Source: Firm-04 sp045627405 (GTDB taxonomy: Bacteria > Bacillota > Clostridia > Oscillospirales > Ruminococcaceae). Taken from it: a DNA stretch of 18,462 nt. Made by a program: the position numbers and the translations under genes. This document shows, one piece after another, positions 10,985-17,775 of the stretch. Under the pieces are notes generated by a model. It was not told where the DNA came from. It worked only from the letters and a program-made list of their open reading frames with translations, and did no database searches. The stretch covers positions 1 to 18,462 of the forward strand of contig JAZQNP010000029.1 in the NCBI GenBank assembly GCA_045627405.1. The letters run 5' to 3'. Numbering within the stretch: the stretch's first letter is position 1; each line of letters begins with the position of its first letter.

Positions 10985-13576
10985 TTATTTCAGCAAAAGC
11001 TGTTTGAGCCGTGTCAGGTCGCGGGCAGTCAGCTTGCCGTCTGCATCCAGATCGGCTGCCGAGGCATCCGATACTGTGCTGCTCTGCGTCAGCAGATATT
11101 TTTGCAGCATGACGGCATCTGCAAGCGAAACCGTGCCGTCTGCATTGACATCGCCTTGCAGCGCACCGATCAGGTTGCCGTAGAGCTCGATCTCTGCGAT
11201 ATTGCAGCAGTAGACATCATCGCTGTTGTAGCCGTTGTTCGGGGTGCCGTCCGGCACCTGATAGCGCACATACCGCGCAGTCAGATCCCCTGTGAAGCCC
11301 TGTGCATAGTGCATCTCGTAGGTCGGCGCACCCTTGATCGTGTAAACCGTTGTCCAGTTCACGCCGTCCTGCGAGATCAGGAACATGCCGTCTGCACAGC
11401 GGTACTCCAAGCCCTTGCGCGGGCAGTAGCCGATTGCCTGCAATTCATACAGTGCGCCGAGATCTGCCTGCACCCAGCCGCCGCCGAGTCCGTCAAAATA
11501 AGTCGTGAGGCTGCCGTCAAACGCTTTCTTTCCGTCATTGGAAGACTGCTGCCATGCGTCTGTACTTGTCACATTTGCCGTATCCACGTCGATTCTGTTG
11601 TAATTTGCTTTCGGATTGAGATCGCCGTACAGTTCAATCTCCGCAATATTACAGCAGTAAACACTGTCGCTGTTGTAGCCGTTGTTCGGGGTGCCGTCCG
11701 GCACCTGATACCGGACATACCGTCCGGTTGCAGCACCCTTTGGTCTGACATAATGCATACCGAAGCTCGGCTTTCCTGTGATCGTGTAGACCGTCGTCCA
11801 GTTTTCGCCGTCCTCCGAGACCATGAACATGCCGTCGGGACACCGGTATTCATATCCGCTGCGCGGGCAGTAGCCGATTGCGGTGATGTCATATACCGCG
11901 CCGAGATCTGCCTGTACCCAGCCGCCGCCGACACCGTCGAAATAGGTGCCGATGCTGCCGTCAAACGCCTTTTCAAAGCTGGTGGATGCGGTGTTATTCC
12001 AGGAGTTTGTGCCGGTGAGCACGGCATTCGACAGGTCAATCGGATTGGTGCGGGCAGTGCTGCCGGTCACACCGTCGATGATGAACGTCGTGACGGAATT
12101 CGCCGCAAGGGAGACATTCAGCATGTCGCCGGACAGTGCGGTATTGCCGACATTTGCCCAGTTCTCAGTATTGCTTGTGCGGATCGTCTGTGCATAGGCA
12201 CCGACAGAACCAAAGCCCGATAAATCAAAGCTCAGATCGCTTGCGCTGCCGGCTGTGTTATATGCAACCAGAACAAGCTGCTGATTCTTCTCGTCATATG
12301 CCGCCATCGTCGTGCCGGAGGAATTGAGCATCAGCATACCCGGACGGATGTAGCGGGAATACTGTCCGAACGCATAATATTTCTTTGTGAGAATAATGGT
12401 ATTCTTGTCGTGATCTGCAACTGCAACGCCCCAGTAACCGCCGCTTGTGTTCGGCATACCGCTGTCCGATCTGCCGTTGTAGCCTGCCGCGCAGATGTGA
12501 TTGTCGATGACCTGCCACATGATCCATGCAGATGCGTTCAGATCGTTGCAGTCCGTTGTGATGCGTCCGGCAAGCCAGAGTCCGGCTCCCATCTCTCCGG
12601 CGTTGGTGCCCGCGGTGCTGCCGCCGTCCACTTCACTCATCCAGAGATTCTTGCCGGCGGAAACGGCTGTCTCCATCAGCTGAGAACGCTTGCTGCCGCT
12701 GTATGTGTGCGTATCAATACGCGTAAGGGCATTTTTTGCATCGGAAGAAAGTGCATTGTATGAGGTGATCTGTGTATCAATCGAGGTCTCATCGGTGCCG
12801 CAGAGGATGACATCGCTCATACCCTTTGCTGCCATTGCCTTTTGCAGTTCCAGTATGATCTTCGACTGCGAATCGCCCTGATCGAAATGACAGCCCTCCT
12901 GCTTATTGCTGTTCGCGCCCCAGTAATTTGTATACGGCTCATTCATCGCATCAATGCTCTGAATATCAACGCCCCATTCATTTTTGTAGTGCGCACAGAC
13001 CTCTGCGAGATATTCCGCAAATGCCGTATAGGAATCATCGCGCAGATTGTTCTTGTTTGCGTCCGTCGCACCGCTGGAACAGCCGCTGTTGGTCATATAA
13101 TACGGCGGAGAATTGGAAAACATTTCCACGATCATGTCATCGCCGGCAGCTTGGATTGCGCGCAGCAGCACATTGCGCTGGTTGGCATCCGCTGTCCAGT
13201 CATAGGTCACTTTGCCGTTATTGTACACGGTATATCCGGGCATGTTGGAATCGGTGCGGGTGATGTGCGTATGCGTGGGGTCATCGCCGCCGCCGATGTT
13301 AAAACGGGCAATGTTGAGACGCAGTCCGTTGTCTCCGTAAAACGCATCCGCTGCCTGCTGTGCAAGCGAATCTGAATAGCCCAGACGGTTTGCCCACCAG
13401 CAGAGGGACGTTCCCCAGCCCTCGAAAATGCCTCCGTTGATCGCGTAGGTGTCATCCGGCGAGACGGTGACAACCGTCGCCGCTGCCGCGGGCAGACTGC
13501 CCGTGATGCCGGTGGATACGGCAAGCATGCTGCATGCCGCAAGTGCGGCTGATGTTCTCAGAAATAAACGTTTCAT
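10985..13576 (-). CDS. Secreted GH30 hydrolase with two discoidin-like modules and a dockerin
   Basis: An 863-residue secreted enzyme. A signal peptide spans about 1-33. The GH30 catalytic barrel and its side beta domain cover about 38-500; GWGTSLCWWAN, RFNIGGGDDP and FSNSPPYYMTNSG resemble the GH30_5-like branch linked to endo-beta-1,6-galactanase. The acid/base is Glu213 in AMNEP and the nucleophile Glu315 in WMSEVDGG. Two F5/8 type C (discoidin, CBM32-like) modules follow at about 509-653 and 661-801, nearly duplicate, each with conserved CPR and CCNIAEIELYG. The dockerin at 805-863 has two intact Ca-binding repeats (DVNADGTVSLAD and DLDADGKLTARD). AAGGAGG lies 10 nt before the chosen ATG, and 14 nt separate it from the GH43 stop, so they form an operon. 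The galactan substrate is inferred, not proven. Confidence 0.9.
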   Translation of the reverse strand: MKRLFLRTSAALAACSMLAVSTGITGSLPAAAATVVTVSPDDTYAINGGIFEGWGTSLCWWANRLGYSDSLAQQAADAFYGDNGLRLNIARFNIGGGDDPTHTHITRTDSNMPGYTVYNNGKVTYDWTADANQRNVLLRAIQAAGDDMIVEMFSNSPPYYMTNSGCSSGATDANKNNLRDDSYTAFAEYLAEVCAHYKNEWGVDIQSIDAMNEPYTNYWGANSNKQEGCHFDQGDSQSKIILELQKAMAAKGMSDVILCGTDETSIDTQITSYNALSSDAKNALTRIDTHTYSGSKRSQLMETAVSAGKNLWMSEVDGGSTAGTNAGEMGAGLWLAGRITTDCNDLNASAWIMWQVIDNHICAAGYNGRSDSGMPNTSGGYWGVAVADHDKNTIILTKKYYAFGQYSRYIRPGMLMLNSSGTTMAAYDEKNQQLVLVAYNTAGSASDLSFDLSGFGSVGAYAQTIRTSNTENWANVGNTALSGDMLNVSLAANSVTTFIIDGVTGSTARTNPIDLSNAVLTGTNSWNNTASTSFEKAFDGSIGTYFDGVGGGWVQADLGAVYDITAIGYCPRSGYEYRCPDGMFMVSEDGENWTTVYTITGKPSFGMHYVRPKGAATGRYVRYQVPDGTPNNGYNSDSVYCCNIAEIELYGDLNPKANYNRIDVDTANVTSTDAWQQSSNDGKKAFDGSLTTYFDGLGGGWVQADLGALYELQAIGYCPRKGLEYRCADGMFLISQDGVNWTTVYTIKGAPTYEMHYAQGFTGDLTARYVRYQVPDGTPNNGYNSDDVYCCNIAEIELYGNLIGALQGDVNADGTVSLADAVMLQKYLLTQSSTVSDASAADLDADGKLTARDLTRLKQLLLK
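11174..12052 (-). repeat. Tandem duplication of a discoidin-like module
   Basis: Two ~140-codon copies with a period of 447 bp (149 codons) inside the GH30 gene. A 44-nt block is identical between 11220-11263 and 11667-11710, and long stretches around it differ mainly at third positions. This suggests a fairly recent duplication or gene conversion between the copies. Confidence 0.85.
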
Positions 13577-13590
13577 GTAAATCTCCCTCC

Positions 13591-16485
13591 TTATCCGACG
13601 GTAACCGTTGCGGTGACCGTTCTGCTGCTGAGCAGCTCCTGCGGTTTCAGTGCGATGTTCGGCGTGCCGTCTGCGCCGATATACACCTGACGGATGCGTG
13701 TGTGCCTGCACGGGTCATAGAGCGGATCGGAGCTGTATGTTTCGCAGCTCTGTGCATCGTGCGCTGCCGGTCTGGCATGATATACAATCAGCAGATTGCC
13801 GTTTTCATCCGTTACAAAGGAATTGTGTCCCGGTCCGGATTCACCGTAGAGATTGGCGGAGCTGAGCACTGCGGATGTGCCTTTCGTCCAGCTCGCCGTG
13901 TTCATCAGGTCTGCATTTGCATCGGCTTGCAGCATCCCCACACAGTATTCCGAACCCGTACCCGATGCCGAGAAGAACACATAGACCTTTCCGTTTGCTT
14001 TCAGCACCGCCGCGCCCTCATTGACGCGGTTATTGACAAGCTCCCAGCTGTATTCCGGCTTTGTCAGCAGAATCGGCTGCGAGATGAGCTTCCACGGAGC
14101 GGACGGGTCAAGCTCCGCCATGAACAGTGAAGAATCCCCCTTGATCTCCGCCCAGATCACATAGTGTTTGCCGTTGTATTCAAAATAGGTCATATCCAGA
14201 GAGAAATTCTGGAACGACGATGTATCGCCGCCCGACGCCTGCATCTGTCCGCATTCTGTCCATGTGCCGGTATAGGGGTCGCCGTCACATTTTAACACAT
14301 AGGGGCGGATTGCCCAGACATTGTCGCTGTTGCCCGCAGCAAAGAACATATACCATGTTCCATTGATCCGGTGCATTTCCGGTGCCCAGATGTGCTTTGC
14401 CATCGTACCGGAGGCATGCGCCTGCCAGACAGTCTTTTCCTCTGCGGAGGCAAGCCCTGCGACCGTTGTGCTCTTGCGCAGTATGATCCGGTCGTAACCG
14501 GCGTTGACATTGCCGTATGCCGGATACGACGCCGTGAAATAATAGCAGCCGTCGCCCGCGACAATATAAGGGTCTGCGCGCTCTTCGATAAACGGATTGT
14601 CATAGTCAGCCGCAAGCAAAGTACCGGTGACAGTATACGTTCCTGCCTTTGCCGTGCTGATTTTTGCAAGTGCGTTCTGATCCCATGAGACGGCATATTC
14701 TGCCGTTCCGCCGTCGCTGTACTGTGCAGTGACCGTCTCCGGCATTGTGACCGCACTGCCTTTTTGGATGTGAACGCTGACAGCTTCCGTATCAGTCTGG
14801 AACGGCTGGATGACCGCAGAAGGATACGCGCGGGTCAATGCAAGATACTGATCCTTTGTGATCTGAATGACATATCCGTGGCGCGGCGTGAAATCGAAGC
14901 TGTAATCCGTCCGCGCAACGCTTTGGAAGATTTGCAGATCGGTCGTCTCCTGCATCACATAATACCCGTCGCCGTAGGCATCGGACATCATGACCCATGT
15001 GTCGGAGCCGATCAGCCGGTAGATATTCGGACCCTCCACGCCGAGGCTTCCCTCAGATACCTGCCGGATCTCCGTGTACGGTCCGGCAGCATGGTCTGCG
15101 GTCGCAAGATAGATCCGCTTGTTGGTCTCATTTTTATAGTACATATAGTACTTGCCGTTCTGATAAATAATATCCGAGTCGATCGCGTCGTTGCCGTTTT
15201 TCGGTGCGAACAGCAGAACCGGTGCCGTATCCAGCGTGCGCAGATCCTTGCTGTACGCGTAGTACATGACCGTGCGGTCATCCGTGCCGGGGACGCGTGC
15301 AGCAAAATAAATCATGTACGACCCCTTCTCCGGATCGTAGATCGCCTGCGGAGCCCATGCACGGTCACAGTTCATCATGTTCGGATACTGATTGGCGATT
15401 TCAATGAGCGATTCGTCAAACCAGTGAATGAGGTCCGTCGATTTTGCCGTGATGAGATTGCGGTTGCTGTTCCAGCCGAGCGAAGACTGCATATCCGTTG
15501 CGAGCAGATAATAAAGTCCGTCCTCTCCGCGGAAAATATACGGGTCACGGATACAGCCCGTGCCGACATCGGACTTCCAGACCGCCGCACCGTTATTCAG
15601 CGCATTGAAATGATACCCGTCCAGACTGACCGCATACGAAAGCCGTTCCTGATTGGCATTGTTTCCGAGAAAATATGCAAACAGATAGGCATATGCTTCT
15701 TCCGAATACGCCATTTGACACTCTGCCTCCGCAAAATCGTATCCGCCGCCGAGCAGTCCGGCTTGCAGCAGCGAGATGTCTGTTTCATTCACAGTGCCGT
15801 CGCCGTTGCAGTCCGCAATCTGCGCAGTGACTGCATCAAAGCCGTTCATTATGCCGCGTTTGAGCAGCGACAGATCGGCGGCTGTGAGCTTGCCGTCATA
15901 GTCCAGATCGGCGCGCAGCAGCGTATAGGTATCATCCAGAGGGCGGATATAGAATTTCTGTCCCTCGCCGCCCCAGTAATCCCACTGGTCAATGTTGGCA
16001 CCGTTTTCGAAGCTGATGTCGTATACATCCAGCACGGCACTGCTGCTGCATCTTGCGCGGATGGTATACGCATCATCGACCTTTGTCAGATAAAACTGCT
16101 GTGCCTCGCTGCCGGTATATTCCGCGAGTGCGATGTTGTTGCCGTTTGTGCCGTCGGCTCCCTCCACCGTCAGTGCAAGCGCGGGATCCTCCGCCGAAAA
16201 AATCGCACAGCAGTCATCCGATGTTCTGACAATGCGCCACTGCTGCGCCGCCGTTCCCAGCGATTCCCATTGCTGCACATTGCCGTCTGACGCAGTCAGA
16301 TATTTTCCGCTCAAACGAATCATAATCGTGTAGACCGCACCGCTGAGTACATCGCCGGACGCATCGGCGTATGCCGCCGCGACCGTGCTTGCCGAAACGG
16401 TTTCTTCCGGAATCGGCAGCGCAAATGCAGTTCCCAGCGACAGCAGTCCTGCTGCCAAAAAAGCAGCCGTTTTTCTGTGCTGCAT
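13591..16485 (-). CDS. Secreted double-GH43 enzyme with CBM13 and internal dockerin
   Basis: A 964-residue secreted, cellulosome-type enzyme. Signal peptide about 1-33; a ricin-type lectin/CBM13 module about 47-182 with QQW, QQF and QKF repeats; a dockerin about 190-248 with two Ca-binding repeats (DLDYDGKLTAAD and DCNGDGTVNETD); a first GH43 propeller about 260-555 (base Asp314 in RDPY, Asp436, acid Glu484); an Ig-like bacterial domain about 566-622; and a second GH43 propeller about 627-955 (base Asp638 in ADPY, Asp764, acid Glu823). The second module looks like alpha-L-arabinofuranosidase-type GH43; the first cannot be assigned. Dockerins are usually terminal, so an internal one is odd. 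It is first in an operon with the GH30 gene, pointing to an arabinose- or galactose-decorated polymer (inference). The ribosome binding site is a run of G about 6 nt before the ATG. Confidence 0.92.
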   Translation of the reverse strand: MQHRKTAAFLAAGLLSLGTAFALPIPEETVSASTVAAAYADASGDVLSGAVYTIMIRLSGKYLTASDGNVQQWESLGTAAQQWRIVRTSDDCCAIFSAEDPALALTVEGADGTNGNNIALAEYTGSEAQQFYLTKVDDAYTIRARCSSSAVLDVYDISFENGANIDQWDYWGGEGQKFYIRPLDDTYTLLRADLDYDGKLTAADLSLLKRGIMNGFDAVTAQIADCNGDGTVNETDISLLQAGLLGGGYDFAEAECQMAYSEEAYAYLFAYFLGNNANQERLSYAVSLDGYHFNALNNGAAVWKSDVGTGCIRDPYIFRGEDGLYYLLATDMQSSLGWNSNRNLITAKSTDLIHWFDESLIEIANQYPNMMNCDRAWAPQAIYDPEKGSYMIYFAARVPGTDDRTVMYYAYSKDLRTLDTAPVLLFAPKNGNDAIDSDIIYQNGKYYMYYKNETNKRIYLATADHAAGPYTEIRQVSEGSLGVEGPNIYRLIGSDTWVMMSDAYGDGYYVMQETTDLQIFQSVARTDYSFDFTPRHGYVIQITKDQYLALTRAYPSAVIQPFQTDTEAVSVHIQKGSAVTMPETVTAQYSDGGTAEYAVSWDQNALAKISTAKAGTYTVTGTLLAADYDNPFIEERADPYIVAGDGCYYFTASYPAYGNVNAGYDRIILRKSTTVAGLASAEEKTVWQAHASGTMAKHIWAPEMHRINGTWYMFFAAGNSDNVWAIRPYVLKCDGDPYTGTWTECGQMQASGGDTSSFQNFSLDMTYFEYNGKHYVIWAEIKGDSSLFMAELDPSAPWKLISQPILLTKPEYSWELVNNRVNEGAAVLKANGKVYVFFSASGTGSEYCVGMLQADANADLMNTASWTKGTSAVLSSANLYGESGPGHNSFVTDENGNLLIVYHARPAAHDAQSCETYSSDPLYDPCRHTRIRQVYIGADGTPNIALKPQELLSSRTVTATVTVG

Positions 16486-16530
16486 TTCTTATCCCCCTGT
16501 GATCTTGCGATCTGTAAAGTATATAACCGC

Positions 16531-16559
16531 ATTATAGCACAAATTGCCGGATAATGCAA
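16531..16559 (-). promoter_or_regulatory. Promoter of the GH43-GH30 operon
   Basis: Minus-strand TTGCAT (16554-16559), a 17-nt spacer and TATAAT (16531-16536) with TGC before it. The stretch GTGCTATAAT is identical in the GH74 and leader-peptide promoters. Confidence 0.78.
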
Positions 16560-16604
16560 TGCGTTTTTTTCACTTTTTATGGCAGATCATCCACGCTTCG
16601 GCGC

Positions 16605-16634
16605 AAAAAAGCACCCGATCCGCAGATCAGGTGC
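16605..16634 (-). terminator. Terminator of the cytidylate-kinase-like gene
   Basis: On the minus strand GCACCTGATC (16625-16634) pairs with GATCGGGTGC (16611-16620) over a 4-nt loop, one wobble pair, then a run of six T (16605-16610). It starts 10 nt after the stop and isolates the gene from the GH43 promoter downstream. Confidence 0.88.
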
Positions 16635-16643
16635 CTGACATCC

Positions 16644-17267
16644 TCATTCACTCTGGATAATTCCGGTCAGAATATCGGTCACGGAGAGAACGCCGAGCTT
16701 GCCGGTGTTCAGAATCAGATGGTAATTGGCGCGCGCGCCCCAGTCCATGCCGGTGTAATAATTGTAATGGCGGCGTCGCTGCTTGTCGTGCTTATTGACC
16801 ACGGCATAGGCTTTATCGGGATCCACGCCGTCAATTTCAATCGCGCGCTTGACACGAAAATCCGTATCCGCCGTGATAAACACGCTAAACAGATTGGGAT
16901 GGTCGCGCAGAATATAATCCGCACAGCGTCCGACAAAAATTGCAGAATCATGCTGCTGTGCAAGCTGTTTGATGATGCGGCTCTGCGTCAGGAAGACATA
17001 GTCCTGCGGAACTGCCTGCGTCTCTTGCAGCAGCGCGGCATTTGCCGGAGAATAGGCTCCCGAAACAGCGACATTAAACAGAAAAGAATTGGTCATGCGC
17101 TCCTCATTTTCCTGAATAAACCGCGTGGAATAACCGCACTGATCCGCTGTGAGATCAATGAGCTTGCGGTCGTAGACCGGAATGTTCAGCAGATCGGAGA
17201 TGCGCTGTGCGACCTCTCTGCCGCCGCTGCCGTATTCACGGCTGATGGTAATGATGATCGGCTTCAT
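16644..17267 (-). CDS. Cytidylate kinase-like family protein
   Basis: A 207-residue P-loop protein of the cytidylate kinase-like family common in gut Firmicutes; whether members phosphorylate CMP or another small molecule is not established. The nucleotide loop is ISREYGSGGREVA at about 8-20, followed by a DRKLIDL strand near 34-40, and a central block FVGRCADYIL near 111-120 that resembles the NMP-kinase core. The C-terminal third contains a basic, aromatic stretch (DKQRRRHYNYYTGMDWG), typical of this family and absent from housekeeping Cmk. The ATG at 17267 is chosen because GAGAGGG precedes it by about 6 nt; a GTG six codons upstream is also open but lies in the leader without a clear site. 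It is monocistronic, with its own promoter and terminator. Confidence 0.87.
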   Translation of the reverse strand: MKPIIITISREYGSGGREVAQRISDLLNIPVYDRKLIDLTADQCGYSTRFIQENEERMTNSFLFNVAVSGAYSPANAALLQETQAVPQDYVFLTQSRIIKQLAQQHDSAIFVGRCADYILRDHPNLFSVFITADTDFRVKRAIEIDGVDPDKAYAVVNKHDKQRRRHYNYYTGMDWGARANYHLILNTGKLGVLSVTDILTGIIQSE

Positions 17268-17321
17268 AGGAATCCCTCTCTTCACTTTTTTGCATCATCA
17301 CAGGATATTTTTGCTACCTGT

Positions 17322-17350
17322 ATTATAACAGAGAATCCAGCTTTTGTCAA
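17322..17350 (-). promoter_or_regulatory. Promoter of the cytidylate-kinase-like gene
   Basis: Minus-strand TTGACA (17345-17350), a 17-nt spacer and TATAAT (17322-17327) with TGT before it. Consensus quality is high. Confidence 0.82.
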
Positions 17351-17361
17351 TCTGCACACAG

Positions 17362-17395
17362 CCGGCAGACAGCACAAAGCTGCTGCCGGATTTTT
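17362..17395 (+). terminator. Orphan plus-strand terminator
   Basis: CCGGCAG (17362-17368) pairs with 17383-17389, and CAGC (17370-17373) with GCTG (17379-17382), one bulged A and a 5-nt loop, then ATTTTT. It has the form of an intrinsic terminator on the plus strand, yet no plus-strand gene precedes it since the GH74/trxA region. It lies between two divergent promoters and may block antisense transcription from entering the leader region. Confidence 0.6.
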
Positions 17396-17476
17396 GTATA
17401 CTCGGCTCAAAACGGCAGCACTTTTCCGTATCCGTTTGTAAAACCTTCCAAAAATATAGGAATACTAGAATTTCTC

Positions 17477-17505
17477 TTGACAAGCTATGTTGCTTGTGCT
17501 ATAAT
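17477..17505 (+). promoter_or_regulatory. Promoter of the leader peptide / metY unit
   Basis: TTGACA (17477-17482), a 17-nt spacer and TATAAT (17500-17505) with TGC before it. A 6-bp inverted repeat flanks it (TACTAG 17463-17468 and CTAGTA 17515-17520), and TAAGCCTA occurs twice just downstream (17519-17526 and 17541-17548, 22 bp apart). These could be regulator sites, but none can be assigned. Confidence 0.82.
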
Positions 17506-17584
17506 AGCATTATCCTAGTAAGCCTACCGAAGAGATAGACTAAGCCTATAACCGGTAATAGAAAATGACAAGGAGGATACCGCA

Positions 17585-17671
17585 ATGTCCATGCTGCTGA
17601 TCCGGTCGGAACGAAAAAACGACAGACACGGGCGAATGTGCCGCCGCAACCGATGTTGCGGATGTTGCTGA
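17585..17671 (+). CDS. Cysteine-rich leader peptide upstream of metY
   Basis: A 28-residue frame with a strong site (AAGGAGG, 8 nt before the ATG) in the leader of a sulfur-assimilation gene. The last ten residues, CRRNRCCGCC, include five cysteines, two adjacent pairs among them, right before the stop; a sixth of the frame is Arg. Ribosomes lacking Cys-tRNA would stall here. The cysteine codons overlap a hairpin (CCGCAAC 17644-17650 with GTTGCGG 17655-17661). Its right arm can instead pair with TCCGCAA at 17715-17721, so stalling could switch RNA structure. Cysteine-rich leader peptides controlling sulfur genes by attenuation are known in mycobacteria; that this one works likewise is inference. 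No fully canonical terminator follows, so control may be at translation. Confidence 0.72.
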   Translation: MSMLLIRSERKNDRHGRMCRRNRCCGCC

Positions 17672-17741
17672 GTCAGTTTTTTAAACGAAATTCCAATCCA
17701 ACGGCAGATGCCGTTCCGCAATGATGTTTCGCAATGAAACA
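17644..17741 (+). promoter_or_regulatory. Leader RNA structures between leader peptide and metY
   Basis: Four possible pairings are visible. (a) CCGCAAC 17644-17650 with GTTGCGG 17655-17661. (b) TTGCGGA 17656-17662 with TCCGCAA 17715-17721, exclusive with (a). (c) AACGGCA 17700-17706 with TGCCGTT 17709-17715, touching (b) by one base. (d) TGTTTC 17725-17730 with GAAACA 17736-17741. A run of six T lies at 17677-17682, about 15 nt after (a), too far for a normal terminator. The layout resembles an attenuator or a translational switch. Confidence 0.5.
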
Positions 17742-17775
17742 ACCACACTATATTATATGAAAGAGGTAAAAGATC

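Noticed and set aside
14764..16290. 508-codon open frame on the plus strand antisense to the double-GH43 gene (and similar ones at 11102-12223 and 5607-6839)
   Set aside because: Long antisense frames arise from the codon bias of the real genes; their products are rich in Arg, Cys, Ile and Val without domain order, and they lack start sites with ribosome binding sequences.
17725..17741. Hairpin TGTTTC/GAAACA as terminator before metY
   Set aside because: The stem is only 6 bp of mostly A-T pairs and is not followed by a T-tract.
17506..17775. SAM riboswitch or T-box in the leader of the metY-type gene
   Set aside because: I see none of the conserved SAM-I core sequences and no T-box sequence; the leader holds a translated cysteine-rich frame instead.
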